From: Klebsiella quasipneumoniae subsp. quasipneumoniae
Lineage (GTDB): Bacteria > Pseudomonadota > Gammaproteobacteria > Enterobacterales > Enterobacteriaceae
Length of the DNA: 64,000 nucleotides
NCBI RefSeq assembly: GCF_020525925.1
Contig: NZ_CP084876.1
Location: 4,526,001 to 4,590,000 of the forward strand
Direction: 5' to 3'
The notes below the pieces were generated by a model. It did no database searches, was not told the DNA's origin, and was given only the letters and a program-made list of their open reading frames with translations. Within the stretch, counting starts at the first letter, position 1. Each line of letters begins with the position of its first letter. A program made the translations under genes and the position numbers. Positions 10,732 to 20,021 of this stretch are shown here, piece after piece.

Positions 10732-11278
10732 TGAAAGTATTTCCCAAAGTTATAATTCGTCCATAGCCATACACTACTTTTCTGCGGCGCTTATTGTTAG
10801 CGAAACACACCATCAAAATAGTGATGAAAATCTCATATCAAAAGGGACGATGGGTATTATCAGGCATGTGTCAAAATATGTTGTTTTAGTGAGGGTAAGT
10901 TATTATTTATAAATATCCGGCACGATCATAACGCACTTGTCTGTTACCTATTTTTGTCATAACTGGCACGCCTGGACGTTATTGATTTGAGCGACGTCCG
11001 ACAATACCCATTTGGGCAACCACAGATGAAACGTTCGGGCTTTATCCTGGATGATTAAGACATAATGCCCCAGCAACATCGAAATGACCAGACCATCAAT
11101 TATTCATGTTATAAATAATAAAGCCCTATTGAGATTAACTGCACATATATTAAATGCATGTAGGTTATGCCATGAGGGAAAATTAAATCAATGGGAAGAA
11201 CGCTGTTAATACTCCTGATTCAATAAAATAAAGATTCTGAATCAAAGAGTTGAATTAATGGATACATCAAGAAGAAAT
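10732..11278. other. Long A+T-rich intergenic region before the sulfatase operon
   Basis: No convincing gene in about 550 bp. It must hold the promoter of the Tsx-like/sulfatase unit, which I could not place. A 31-codon open frame on the plus strand ends at 11058 (10963-11058) without a recognised start or ribosome-binding site, possibly a gene remnant. TGATTC/GAATCA half-repeats occur near 11216-11243. Composition is visibly richer in A+T than the flanking core genes. Confidence 0.5.
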
Positions 11279-11316
11279 AAAAAAGCCTGGGATTTCTCAA
11301 TCTCAGGCTTTTTATC
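11279..11316 (-). terminator. Rho-independent terminator after dnaJ
   Basis: On the minus strand AAAAAGCCTG pairs with CAGGCTTTTTT around a partly paired loop. It starts 18 bp beyond the dnaJ stop and ends in a T run, the end of the dnaKJ transcript. Confidence 0.88.
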
Positions 11317-11333
11317 AGCAATGACGGAAATGA

Positions 11334-12464
11334 TTAACGAGTCAAATCATCAAAAAACTTCTTCACACCGTCAAAGAAGCTTTTCGAACGCGGGCTGTTG
11401 TTTTCCCCGGTCGGGCCGCCGAAGCTTTCCTGCAGCTCTTTCAGCAGCTGCTTCTGCTTCTCGTTCAGCCCCACCGGCGTCTCCACCACCACCCGGCACA
11501 GCAGATCGCCCTGCGCGCCGCCGCGAACGGATTTCACGCCTTTCCCACGCATGCGGAACAGCTTGCCGGTCTGGGTTTCACCCGGAATTTTCAGGTTGAC
11601 GCGACCGTCGAGCGTCGGGACCTCAATCTCACCGCCCAGCGCAGCCATGGTGAAGTTGATCGGCACTTCGCAGTACAGGTTATTACCTTCACGCTCAAAG
11701 ATAGCGTGCTGCTTCACCTGAACCTGAACGTACAGATCCCCTGCCGGTGCGCCATGCTCGCCGGCTTCGCCTTCGCCCGCCAGACGGATCCGGTCGCCGG
11801 TATCCACGCCCGCCGGGATTTTAACCGACAGGGTTTTGGTCTTCTCAACGCGGCCGTGACCATGACATTTATTGCACGGATCTTTAATCAGCGTACCGCG
11901 TCCCTGACAGTGCGGACAGGTCTGCTGTACCGCAAAGAAGCCCTGACGCATCTGTACCTGGCCCGCGCCATGACAGGTCGGACAGGTCTGCGGTTTGCTG
12001 CCTGCTTTGGCGCCGCTGCCGTGGCAGACGTCGCACTCTTCCAGCGTCGGAATACGGATCTCTTTGGTGACGCCACGAACCGCTTCTTCCAGCGTCAGCT
12101 CCATGTTGTAACGGAGATCGGCGCCGCGCGCCGCGCGCTGCCGGCCACGTCCGCCGCCAAAGATATCGCCGAAAACATCGCCAAAGATATCGCTGAAGTC
12201 CGCACCGCCGCCAAAACCGCCGCCGCCCATGCCGCCCTGCTCAAAGGCCGCATGGCCGTACTGATCGTAGGCCGCACGCTTCTGGGCATCAGTCAGGATT
12301 TCATACGCTTCTTTGATTTCTTTAAATTTGGCTTCGGCCTCTTTATCACCCTGGTTGCGGTCCGGGTGATACTTCATGGCCAGGCGCTTATAAGCCTTTT
12401 TGATTTCACGCTCTTCCGCTGTTTTGGAGACGCCTAAAATCTCGTAGTAATCTTGCTTTGCCAT
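11334..12464 (-). CDS. dnaJ: Co-chaperone DnaJ (Hsp40)
   Basis: 376-residue co-chaperone that delivers unfolded clients to DnaK and stimulates its ATPase through the J domain. J domain: residues 1-70 with the HPD motif ([10 protein letters not shown]). A Gly/Phe-rich linker follows ([20 protein letters not shown]). The zinc-binding domain has four CxxCxGxG repeats ([32 protein letters not shown]). The C-terminal substrate and dimerisation region is complete. It is cotranscribed with dnaK, 87 bp upstream. Confidence 0.98.
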   Translation of the reverse strand: MAKQDYYEILGVSKTAEEREIKKAYKRLAMKYHPDRNQGDKEAEAKFKEIKEAYEILTDAQKRAAYDQYGHAAFEQGGMGGGGFGGGADFSDIFGDVFGDIFGGGRGRQRAARGADLRYNMELTLEEAVRGVTKEIRIPTLEECDVCHGSGAKAGSKPQTCPTCHGAGQVQMRQGFFAVQQTCPHCQGRGTLIKDPCNKCHGHGRVEKTKTLSVKIPAGVDTGDRIRLAGEGEAGEHGAPAGDLYVQVQVKQHAIFEREGNNLYCEVPINFTMAALGGEIEVPTLDGRVNLKIPGETQTGKLFRMRGKGVKSVRGGAQGDLLCRVVVETPVGLNEKQKQLLKELQESFGGPTGENNSPRSKSFFDGVKKFFDDLTR

Positions 12465-12492
12465 CGGTGTTTTTCAGCCCCTTAACATGCGT

Positions 12493-12525
12493 GCACGGGC
12501 GGAGAGGAAACCTCTTCGCCCGTGC
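12493..12525 (-). other. Hairpin between dnaK and dnaJ
   Basis: GCACGGGC...GCCCGTGC with inner pairs gives a 15-bp stem with one G-U and a three-base loop. It sits in the 87-bp spacer and has no T run, so it is probably not a full terminator. It may act in processing, partial termination or stabilisation of the dnaK mRNA relative to dnaJ; that role is inferred. Confidence 0.6.
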
Positions 12526-12551
12526 CAGTGTTTTACCCGTTCAAAGGGCGA

Positions 12552-14468
12552 TTATTTTTTATCTTTCACTTCTTCGAACTCAGCGTCGACAACATCGTCG
12601 TCTTTCGCGTTGCTCGCCTGAGCGTCAGCGGAACCCGCCTGCTGCTGAGCATGCTGCTGCTGGGCGATTTCCATCAGCTTCTGGGAAACCTGCGCCAGCG
12701 CCTGCATTTTCGCTTCGATGTCCGCTTTGTCTTCACCTTTCAGCGAAGTTTCCAGCGCGGTCAGCGCAGACTCGATGGCAGTTTTGTCGTCAGCCGGCAG
12801 TTTATCGCCTGCTTCTTCAACCTGCTTGCGAGTGCTGTGCAGCAGATGGTCGCCCTGGTTACGGGTCTGTACCAGCTCTTCGAACTTACGGTCAGATTCG
12901 GCGTTAGCTTCCGCTTCGCGAACCATTTTCTGAATTTCTTCTTCATTCAGACCGGAAGACGCTTTGATGGTGATCTTCTGCTCTTTACCGCTGTTTTTGT
13001 CTTTCGCGGAGACGTGCAGGATACCGTCAGCATCGATGTCAAAGGTCACTTCGATCTGCGGCATGCCACGCGGCGCCGGGTTAATACCATCCAGGTTGAA
13101 CTGACCCAGAGATTTGTTATCAGACGCGCGTTTACGCTCACCCTGCAGCACATGGATGGTAACCGCGGACTGGTTGTCTTCAGCGGTAGAGAACACCTGG
13201 CTGTGCTTGGTCGGGATAGTGGTGTTTTTGCTGATCAGCGCCGTCATCACGCCGCCCATGGTTTCGATACCCAGCGACAGCGGGGTCACGTCGAGCAGCA
13301 GAACGTCTTTCACATCACCGGTCAGTACACCGCCCTGAACGGCAGCGCCGATCGCCACGGCTTCGTCCGGGTTAACGTCTTTACGCGGTTCTTTACCAAA
13401 GAACTCGGCCACTTTCTTCTGCACCATCGGCATACGAGTCTGACCACCAACGAGGATGACGTCGTTGATATCGGAAACGGACAGACCGGCATCCTGCAGG
13501 GCTACTTTCAGCGGCTCGATGGAACGGTTAACCAGGTCTTCTACCAGGCTTTCCAGTTTCGCACGCGTCACTTTGATGTTCATGTGTTTCGGACCGGTCG
13601 CGTCTGCCGTGATGTACGGCAGGTTAACGTCGGTCTGCTGAGCAGAAGACAGTTCAATCTTCGCTTTCTCAGCGGCTTCTTTCAGGCGCTGCATCGCCAG
13701 CGGGTCGTTGCGCAGGTCAATGCCCTGATCTTTCTTAAATTCATCAACGAGGTAGTTGATCAGACGGGTATCGAAGTCTTCGCCGCCCAGGTGGGTATCA
13801 CCGTTGGTCGCCAGTACTTCGAAGGTTTTTTCGCCATCAACTTCGTCGATTTCGATAATAGAGATATCGAAAGTACCACCACCGAGGTCGTAAACCGCGA
13901 TCGTGCGGTTGCCCACTTCTTTATCCAGACCGTACGCCAGCGCGGCCGCGGTCGGTTCGTTGATGATACGTTTGACTTCCAGACCGGCGATACGGCCAGC
14001 ATCTTTGGTTGCCTGACGCTGCGCATCGTTGAAGTAAGCCGGTACGGTGATAACCGCTTCAGTTACCGGTTCACCCAGGTAATCTTCAGCCGTTTTCTTC
14101 ATTTTTTTCAGCACTTCAGCAGAGATCTGCGGCGGTGCAGTTTTGGTGCCCTTCACATCCAGCCATGCGTCGCCATTGTCTGCGGCAACAATTTTGTATG
14201 GCATGATAGAAACGTCACGCTGAACTTCTTCGTCCTGGAAGCGGCGGCCAATCAGGCGTTTAATCGCAAACAGGGTGTTTTGCGGGTTTGTCACTGCCTG
14301 ACGTTTAGCCGGCTGACCAACCAGAGTTTCACCATCCTGGGTATAGGCAATGATAGAAGGCGTGGTGCGATCGCCTTCGGCGTTCTCCAGCACGCGTGCA
14401 GTAGTGCCATCCATAATCGCTACACAAGAGTTGGTAGTACCCAGGTCGATACCAATAATTTTACCCAT
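12552..14468 (-). CDS. dnaK: Chaperone DnaK (Hsp70)
   Basis: 638-residue ATP-driven chaperone for nascent and heat-damaged proteins, and a negative modulator of sigma-32. It starts [20 protein letters not shown]. The actin-like ATPase has the signatures [23 protein letters not shown] and [13 protein letters not shown] beta-sandwich substrate domain and helical lid follow, then an acidic tail ([16 protein letters not shown]) that is standard. It is preceded by a sigma-32 promoter and followed by dnaJ. A 662-codon antisense frame across it reflects codon bias only. Confidence 0.99.
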   Translation of the reverse strand: MGKIIGIDLGTTNSCVAIMDGTTARVLENAEGDRTTPSIIAYTQDGETLVGQPAKRQAVTNPQNTLFAIKRLIGRRFQDEEVQRDVSIMPYKIVAADNGDAWLDVKGTKTAPPQISAEVLKKMKKTAEDYLGEPVTEAVITVPAYFNDAQRQATKDAGRIAGLEVKRIINEPTAAALAYGLDKEVGNRTIAVYDLGGGTFDISIIEIDEVDGEKTFEVLATNGDTHLGGEDFDTRLINYLVDEFKKDQGIDLRNDPLAMQRLKEAAEKAKIELSSAQQTDVNLPYITADATGPKHMNIKVTRAKLESLVEDLVNRSIEPLKVALQDAGLSVSDINDVILVGGQTRMPMVQKKVAEFFGKEPRKDVNPDEAVAIGAAVQGGVLTGDVKDVLLLDVTPLSLGIETMGGVMTALISKNTTIPTKHSQVFSTAEDNQSAVTIHVLQGERKRASDNKSLGQFNLDGINPAPRGMPQIEVTFDIDADGILHVSAKDKNSGKEQKITIKASSGLNEEEIQKMVREAEANAESDRKFEELVQTRNQGDHLLHSTRKQVEEAGDKLPADDKTAIESALTALETSLKGEDKADIEAKMQALAQVSQKLMEIAQQQHAQQQAGSADAQASNAKDDDVVDAEFEEVKDKK

Positions 14469-14590
14469 CTAAACGTCTCCACTAAAAATTCGATCAACAT
14501 GTGGTTGTGAACCTGTAATAAGGGCGAAACGTGCGGTTTCAACTGCCCAGACATCATTTTTTTTCAGGTTCTTCACTGCGGTTGACTACA

Positions 14591-14618
14591 AGATGGGGTC
14601 GCCCACCCCGGCATCAAG
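14591..14618 (-). promoter_or_regulatory. Sigma-32 heat-shock promoter of dnaKJ
   Basis: On the minus strand CTTGATG (14612-14618), 13 bp, then CCCCATCT (14591-14598). The heat-shock consensus is CTTGAAA-N13-CCCCATNT, and E. coli dnaK P1 also has CTTGATG. It lies about 125 bp before the dnaK ATG. The rest of the 396-bp dnaK-yaaI gap shows no further gene. It should contain the yaaI promoter on the plus strand, which I could not place. Confidence 0.88.
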
Positions 14619-14864
14619 GGGCAAGCAGAAAAATTTTTTGTCGGAGGCCAGCCGACGCCCTCGCCCGCTGCCGTCGATGGCCTAGCAAACGATGTTGCCG
14701 GGCGGCAAAAAAGATGGCGAAACACCCATACAAGTAACGAATAAAAAAACCGAATATATTCATAATATCATTGACATAAAACGCAATACTTGTGCGCTAA
14801 AAGCCCCGTTTTCGCAGTGATAAGATCCCCGCCCTCGCACTTTACTTATTCAGGGGACAGATTA

Positions 14865-15269
14865 ATGAAATCACTATTCCGGCTTTCAGCCGGGCTTATC
14901 CTTAGCGTGTCAGTTATCACCTCGGCGGCCGCCAACGACCATAAGATCCTCGGCGTGATAGCCATGCCGCGCAATGAGACCAACGATCTGACGCTGAAGC
15001 TTCCCGTCTGCCGGGTGGTCAAACGTATTCAGCTCAGCGCCGAACGCGGCGACATTCAGCTCTCCGGAGCAACGGTCTACTTTAAGGCCAGCCACGGCGC
15101 CAGCCACACCCTGAACGTGCCCGCCGGGATCAAAAAGGGCCACACCACCGGCTGGATCTCCCTCAACAGCGATAACGACAACAAGCGCTGTGTGAAAAAA
15201 ATCGCCTTCTCCGGCCACACGGTCAACTCCTCAGATATGGCCTCACTGAAAATTATCGGCGACGACTAA
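14865..15269 (+). CDS. yaaI: Exported DUF2541 protein YaaI
   Basis: 134-residue protein of unknown role. The N-terminus is a signal peptide ([20 protein letters not shown], cleavage near SAAA-N). The mature part keeps the E. coli YaaI core ([18 protein letters not shown], then [12 protein letters not shown]) with two cysteines that could pair in the periplasm. I chose the ATG at 14865, after CAGGGGACAG, rather than the longer frame from 14790, because the signal peptide and the E. coli start agree. yaaW follows after 28 bp on the same strand. Confidence 0.9.
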   Translation: MKSLFRLSAGLILSVSVITSAAANDHKILGVIAMPRNETNDLTLKLPVCRVVKRIQLSAERGDIQLSGATVYFKASHGASHTLNVPAGIKKGHTTGWISLNSDNDNKRCVKKIAFSGHTVNSSDMASLKIIGDD

Positions 15270-15297
15270 CGTCGTCCCCTGCCCGAGAGAAAACGTT

Positions 15298-16047
15298 ATG
15301 CATATTAACTATCTGGATGATGACGATCTCGCCTTTCTGCCTGAGTGCAGCGAGGCGCATCTGGAAGCGTTTACCCGTATTCTGACCCACGGGGAAAATG
15401 GCAAACCCCGTCTCTCCAGTACGCTGCTGCGCAACGAGACCTTTCTGTCTATGGAGGGCCACCCGGAGCGCTATCGCCGCAACTGGCAGTTGATCGCCGG
15501 CGAGCTACAGCATTTCGGCGGCGACAGCATCGCCAATACGCTGCGCCGCCATGGCAAATTTTATCGCGCCATCCTGCTGGATGTGTGTAAAAGGCTAAAG
15601 GCGAAGGTCGATAAACAGATGACGACGCCGCAGATCGAGCAACAGTTGTTGACGCATTTTCTGCAGCACAGCTGGAATAAGCTGGATAAGGAACAAAAAA
15701 CGCAGTTTCTCGCCGCGGTGGAGTGCCGGAGTCATGAGCTGGAAAGCCTGCTGCCCCATCTGTTGAGGCGCCGCAAGCTGAGTGAAGGCGTTGCCCTGCT
15801 ACTCGATGAGCGGTTAACCGCCATTCTGCGCACGCACGCCGCCGTGAGCGTCATCGGCCATGGCCTGGTACGCGGCGCCGGGCTGGGGGGGCCGCTTGGC
15901 GCCGCGCTGAACAGCGTGAAAGCGGTAAGCGGCAGCGCTTATCGGGTCACCATCCCCGCGGTTCTGCATATTGCCTGTTTACGACAAATGCTCCACTCGT
16001 CGTCGGGCACAACTGAAATTGGTGAAAAATACCCCGCCAGATCATAG
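15298..16047 (+). CDS. yaaW: UPF0174 family protein YaaW
   Basis: 249-residue protein of unknown function matching E. coli YaaW (237 residues), with a slightly longer C-terminus. The conserved block RYRRNWQLIAGELQHFGGDS is present. A Gly-rich hydrophobic stretch (VIGHGLVRGAGLGGPLGAAL) could insert into or contact a membrane. GAGAGA precedes the ATG. It is probably cotranscribed with yaaI. Downstream, CCCCGC/GCGGGG (16080-16100) is a weak hairpin without a T run. Confidence 0.88.
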   Translation: MHINYLDDDDLAFLPECSEAHLEAFTRILTHGENGKPRLSSTLLRNETFLSMEGHPERYRRNWQLIAGELQHFGGDSIANTLRRHGKFYRAILLDVCKRLKAKVDKQMTTPQIEQQLLTHFLQHSWNKLDKEQKTQFLAAVECRSHELESLLPHLLRRRKLSEGVALLLDERLTAILRTHAAVSVIGHGLVRGAGLGGPLGAALNSVKAVSGSAYRVTIPAVLHIACLRQMLHSSSGTTEIGEKYPARS

Positions 16048-16135
16048 ACAGCCTTTCCGCGCCTCATTATTATGCCGCGCCCCGCCGCCAAGTCGCGGGG
16101 TAATGCTTCCCTTTTAATGATAATTTTGAGGAATT

Positions 16136-16702
16136 ATGGGCAACACTAAGTTGGCTAATCCGGCACCGCTGGGCCTTATGGGCTTCGGCATGACCACTAT
16201 TCTGCTTAACCTGGCGAATAGCGGCCTGTTCGCATTCGATGTAGCTATCCTGGCGATGGGCATTTTTTACGGCGGCATTGCGCAAATTTTTGCCGGCCTG
16301 CTGGAATACAAAAAAGGCAACACCTTTGGCTTGACCGCTTTTACCTCCTACGGCAGCTTCTGGCTGACGCTGGTTGCTATTCTCCTGATGCCGAAAATGG
16401 GCCTGGCTGATGCGCCGAACGCGCACTTCCTCGGCATGTATCTCGGCCTGTGGGGTATTTTTACGTTGTTCATGTTCTTCGGTACGCTGAAAGCCGCACG
16501 CATGCTGCAGTTCGTGTTCCTGAGCCTGACGGTGCTGTTTGCGCTGCTGGCGATTGGTCATCTGCTGGATAACGAAGGCATCGTGAAAGTTGCTGGCTGG
16601 GTCGGCCTGGTTTGCGGCGCCAGCGCCATTTACCTGGCGATGGGCGAAGTGCTGAACGAGCAGTTCGGCCGCACCGTGCTGCCGATCGGCGAACCGCGTT
16701 AA
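16136..16702 (+). CDS. satP: Succinate-acetate/proton symporter SatP
   Basis: 188-residue inner-membrane transporter of the AceTr family that takes up acetate and succinate with protons. The family motif NPAPLGL is at residues 8-14. Six hydrophobic helices fill the rest, with conserved FGMTTILLNLANSG and YKKGNTFG segments. TTGAGGAATT precedes the ATG. It stands alone between yaaW and a convergent MFS gene. In E. coli the next gene is mog; here an MFS gene intervenes. Confidence 0.95.
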   Translation: MGNTKLANPAPLGLMGFGMTTILLNLANSGLFAFDVAILAMGIFYGGIAQIFAGLLEYKKGNTFGLTAFTSYGSFWLTLVAILLMPKMGLADAPNAHFLGMYLGLWGIFTLFMFFGTLKAARMLQFVFLSLTVLFALLAIGHLLDNEGIVKVAGWVGLVCGASAIYLAMGEVLNEQFGRTVLPIGEPR

Positions 16703-16708
16703 TCTTCC

Positions 16709-16735
16709 GCCGCCGCCCTGTGACAGGGCGGCGGC
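16709..16735. terminator. Hairpin between convergent satP and MFS genes
   Basis: GCCGCCGCCCTG (16709-16720), loop TGA, CAGGGCGGCGGC (16724-16735): a perfect 12-bp GC stem 6 bp after the satP stop. There is no T run, so efficiency as an intrinsic terminator is uncertain. Confidence 0.55.
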
Positions 16736-16757
16736 TGGTCATCATCGGCAAACCTGC

Positions 16758-18059
16758 TTAGCGCTGCAGCTCCCCTTCCGGCAACCTCGCCGCCGTCAGC
16801 CCCTGACGCAGCCAGATACCTAATCCCAGCCCCATCAGCGACAAGGCCAGCACATACCAGGCCGGGGCCATCGGCGACACCCCCATCAGCATCGTGACGG
16901 CAATTGGCGTCAGGCCGCCAAAAATCGCGTACGACAGATTGTAGGAAAAGGAGATGCCGGTGAAGCGCACTTCCGCCGGGAAGGCCAGCACCATAACATA
17001 AGGCACCGCCCCCACCACGCCCACACAGAGTCCCACCGTGCCGTAGAGCAGAAACAGCCGCTGCGGGCTGGCGCCAGACAGGTGGTAAAACGCCCAGCTG
17101 GCAACCGCCAGCAGCAGGCTGCCGACGATAAAGGTGCGGCTGGCGCCGAAGCGGTCCGCCGCCAGCCCGGCGAGCAGACAGCCGATGCACAACATAATCG
17201 TGGCAATGCTGTTGGCCTGCAGGGTTATCGCCGGGGCGAAGCCATAGTGTTTCTGCAGCCAGACCGGCGACATCAGGATCACCACCACCACGCCTGCCGA
17301 CAGCAGCCAGGTCAGCAGCATAGAGACCGCCACCGCCTTCTGGTGCTTGAGGACGACCGCTTTTACCGGCAGCTCCTGCGCCAGCGCTTTGCGCTGCTGC
17401 ATCTCAAGAAAAATCGGCGTCTCCTGCAGCCAGCGGCGCAGATACATCGCCACCAGACCAAATACGCCTCCCAGCAGGAAGGGGATCCGCCAGCCGCCGT
17501 CGTGGATCCCCTGCGGCGTCAGGCTGGTGTTGATAAGCGTCGCTACCACCGATCCCAGCAGGATGCCTACGGTCAGGCCGGCCGTCAGCGTGCCGCAGGC
17601 GATACCAATGCGTTTTTCCGGAACATGCTCGGCGACAAACACCCAGGCGCCAGGCACCTCGCCGCCGATCGCCGCCCCCTGCAGAATACGCATCAACAGC
17701 AACAGCAGCGGCGCGACGATGCCCACCGAGCTGTAGGTCGGCAACAGACCAATCGCCAGGGTCGGCAGCGCCATCAGCAGGATGCTGAGGGTAAACATTC
17801 TCTTGCGGCCAACCAGATCGCCAAAATGGGCCATGATGATCCCCCCCAGCGGACGCGCCAGGTAACCGGCGGCGAAAATGCCAAAGGTCTGTACCTGGCG
17901 AAGCCATTCCGGAATATCCGCGGGGAAGAAGAGCTCGCCGACGACGGCGGCGAAGAAAACGAAGATGATAAAGTCATAAAACTCCAGCGCGCCGCCAAGG
18001 GCGGCCAGCGTCAGCGTTTTATAATCCTGGCGGTTGAGCGGTCGGTTTGCATATGACAT
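16758..18059 (-). CDS. MFS transporter, metabolite:H+ symporter type
   Basis: 433-residue, twelve-helix inner-membrane transporter. FGDLVGRKRMF between helices 2 and 3 is the MFS signature. RILQGAAIGGEVPGAWVFVAEHVP and the FYDFIIFVFFA opening are typical of the MHS (metabolite:H+ symporter) subgroup, whose members move small organic acids, betaines or shikimate-like compounds. The substrate cannot be read from the sequence. It lies between satP and mogA, which adjoin in E. coli, so it is an insertion in this lineage. It is a single gene, convergent with satP. Confidence 0.85.
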   Translation of the reverse strand: MSYANRPLNRQDYKTLTLAALGGALEFYDFIIFVFFAAVVGELFFPADIPEWLRQVQTFGIFAAGYLARPLGGIIMAHFGDLVGRKRMFTLSILLMALPTLAIGLLPTYSSVGIVAPLLLLLMRILQGAAIGGEVPGAWVFVAEHVPEKRIGIACGTLTAGLTVGILLGSVVATLINTSLTPQGIHDGGWRIPFLLGGVFGLVAMYLRRWLQETPIFLEMQQRKALAQELPVKAVVLKHQKAVAVSMLLTWLLSAGVVVVILMSPVWLQKHYGFAPAITLQANSIATIMLCIGCLLAGLAADRFGASRTFIVGSLLLAVASWAFYHLSGASPQRLFLLYGTVGLCVGVVGAVPYVMVLAFPAEVRFTGISFSYNLSYAIFGGLTPIAVTMLMGVSPMAPAWYVLALSLMGLGLGIWLRQGLTAARLPEGELQR

Positions 18060-18178
18060 AACGCGATTTCATCCTGAGGCGTGCAGCGTATTTTATAGTG
18101 TGTAAAGTAAACAGCACTATATCGTAAATAAAACGGCACACCATCAGCGATGCATGTTATGTCACAAATGCATCAAAT

Positions 18179-18766
18179 TCAGGATAAAGTTTCGCGTCGG
18201 GCACTTTTGGGACGAAATGCTTCTACCACACGGCCATCGGTTTCCACATAAGGCCCCTCCAGCAACTGTACACAATAAGGTACACTTGCGAAAATACCGT
18301 GCACCAGCACGTTGCCGTCAGCATCTTTCACCCCTTCCAGGGTCTCCTGAATCGCTTTCGGTTGTCCGGGAAGATTGAGGATCAGCGCCTGCTTGCGGAT
18401 CACCCCGACCTGCCGGGAAAGGATCGCCGTCGGCACAAAGTGTAGGCTAACCTGGCGCATTTGCTCGCCGAAGCCCGGCATCTCGCGATCGGCAATCGCC
18501 AGCGTGGCGTCGGGCGTCACATCGCGACGCGCCGGGCCGGTGCCGCCGGTGGTCAGCACCAGATGGCACCCCATCTCGTCAACCAGTTCGCACAGCGTTT
18601 GCTCAATAATGACCTGCTCATCCGGGATCAGGCGAGTCTGCAGTTCAAAAGGGGTGGTAAGGGCACGCGCCAGCCACTCTTCCAGTGCCGGGATGCCTTT
18701 GTCCTGATAGACGCCGCTGGAGGCGCGATCGGAAATGGAAACTAAGCCGATTCGTAAGGTATTCAT
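18179..18766 (-). CDS. mogA: Molybdopterin adenylyltransferase MogA
   Basis: Activates molybdopterin as its adenylate for molybdenum insertion in molybdenum-cofactor synthesis, in the cytoplasm. 195 residues from MNTLRIGLVSISDRASSGVY. A Met five codons upstream is not used, because the E. coli protein starts here. Conserved TTGGTGPARRDVTPDAT (MPT-binding Gly-rich loop and catalytic Asp) and MPGFGEQMR are present. It sits between the MFS gene and talB on the same strand. Confidence 0.95.
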   Translation of the reverse strand: MNTLRIGLVSISDRASSGVYQDKGIPALEEWLARALTTPFELQTRLIPDEQVIIEQTLCELVDEMGCHLVLTTGGTGPARRDVTPDATLAIADREMPGFGEQMRQVSLHFVPTAILSRQVGVIRKQALILNLPGQPKAIQETLEGVKDADGNVLVHGIFASVPYCVQLLEGPYVETDGRVVEAFRPKSARRETLS

Positions 18767-18835
18767 GGTTATTCCGTTCAAACTGTGGCGTTAAACGAAA
18801 TGATACACTGCTGCTGGCGGGACAGACAGTGTAAT

Positions 18836-18857
18836 GTGGCCGACGGGCGTCGGCCAC
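18836..18857 (-). terminator. Hairpin after talB
   Basis: GTGGCCGACG/CGTCGGCCAC separated by two bases lies 8 bp beyond the talB stop. It is a strong stem but lacks a T run, so termination here is likely but unproven. Confidence 0.5.
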
Positions 18858-18865
18858 CTGCGGGA

Positions 18866-19819
18866 TTACAGCAGTTCGCCGATCATTTTTTCCAGTTTTT
18901 CCTGGTCGATCGCAAACTTACGGATACCTTCCGCCAGTTTGTCTACCGCCATCGGATCCTGGTTATGCTGCCACAGGAACTCAGATTCGGTAATACGCTC
19001 CGGACGCGCTTTCACTTCACCGGTATATACCAGTTTACGCTCAACGGCGCCTTCGCTTTCGGACAGCTCTTTCAGCAGTGCCGGGGCGATGGTCAGGCGG
19101 TCACAGCCAGCCAGTTCCAGAATTTCGCCAACGTTACGGAAGCTGGCGCCCATCACCACGGTTTCATAACCGTGCTGCTTGTAGTACTCGTAGATTTCGC
19201 TGACGGAAACCACGCCCGGATCTTCTGCCGGCGCGTACTCTTTCTTATCGGTGTTGGCTTTGTACCAGTCGAGGATACGGCCAACGAACGGCGAAATCAG
19301 GAAGACGCCCGCTTCGGCGCAAGCGCGAGCCTGAGCGAAGGAGAACAGCAGCGTCAGGTTGCAGTTGATGCCCTCTTTTTCCAGCTGTTCAGCGGCGCGA
19401 ATGCCCTGCCAGGTGGAAGCCAGCTTGATCAGAATACGATCGTTGCTGATGCCCGCGTCGTTATACAGCTTGATGATGCGCTTGGCTTTAGCGATAGACG
19501 CTTCGGTGTCGTAGGAGAGACGCGCATCCACTTCGGTGGAGATACGGCCCGGGATCAGTTTCAGAATTTCGAGACCGATGTTCACCGCCAGCTTGTCGGA
19601 AGCATCGAGGATCTGCTGCGCGCGATCGCTGCTCTGGCTACGAGCCCAGGCCACAGCGTCGTCAATCAGCTTACGGTACTCAGGGATCTGAGCCGCGCCG
19701 AGGATCAGGGAAGGGTTGGTGGTGGCATCCTGAGGCTGATACAGCTTCATTGCCGCAATATCTCCGGTGTCAGCGACGACAGTGGTGTACTGACGCAGAG
19801 AAGTTAATTTATCCGTCAT
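18866..19819 (-). CDS. talB: Transaldolase B
   Basis: 317-residue TIM-barrel enzyme of the non-oxidative pentose phosphate pathway. It transfers dihydroxyacetone from sedoheptulose 7-phosphate to glyceraldehyde 3-phosphate. The Schiff-base lysine K132 lies in [12 protein letters not shown], and DATTNPSLI (residues 31-39) is the other class signature. Length equals E. coli TalB. It is a single-gene unit on the minus strand, divergent from yaaJ. Confidence 0.98.
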   Translation of the reverse strand: MTDKLTSLRQYTTVVADTGDIAAMKLYQPQDATTNPSLILGAAQIPEYRKLIDDAVAWARSQSSDRAQQILDASDKLAVNIGLEILKLIPGRISTEVDARLSYDTEASIAKAKRIIKLYNDAGISNDRILIKLASTWQGIRAAEQLEKEGINCNLTLLFSFAQARACAEAGVFLISPFVGRILDWYKANTDKKEYAPAEDPGVVSVSEIYEYYKQHGYETVVMGASFRNVGEILELAGCDRLTIAPALLKELSESEGAVERKLVYTGEVKARPERITESEFLWQHNQDPMAVDKLAEGIRKFAIDQEKLEKMIGELL

Positions 19820-20021
19820 GATATATTTCTCTTAAACAGCAGTTAAGGGGATGTAACCGGTCTGCCCAGATGATAACACGCTGCCGGGTCAGCGCAACCG
19901 CCGACGAGAGAAGAGCGCAGAGTGTGATAAACTATGCAGATTAATTTGCTGAAAGCGCAAGGATTGTCACTTAATTGGTAACGCTTACACTGGCGTGCCG
20001 GCATGGACAAGAGGATGTTTA

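Noticed and set aside
10732..10960. CRP or FNR site for the sulfatase operon
   Set aside because: Only isolated half-sites such as TTGAT and TGTCA were seen; none forms a convincing palindrome.
12522..14510. 662-codon open frame antisense to dnaK
   Set aside because: It is the complement of a highly biased dnaK reading frame; codon bias suppresses stops on the other strand. No ribosome-binding site or family match, and dnaK is certain.
16080..16100. Hairpin after yaaW as a terminator
   Set aside because: Six-bp stem without a T run; too weak to list as a terminator.
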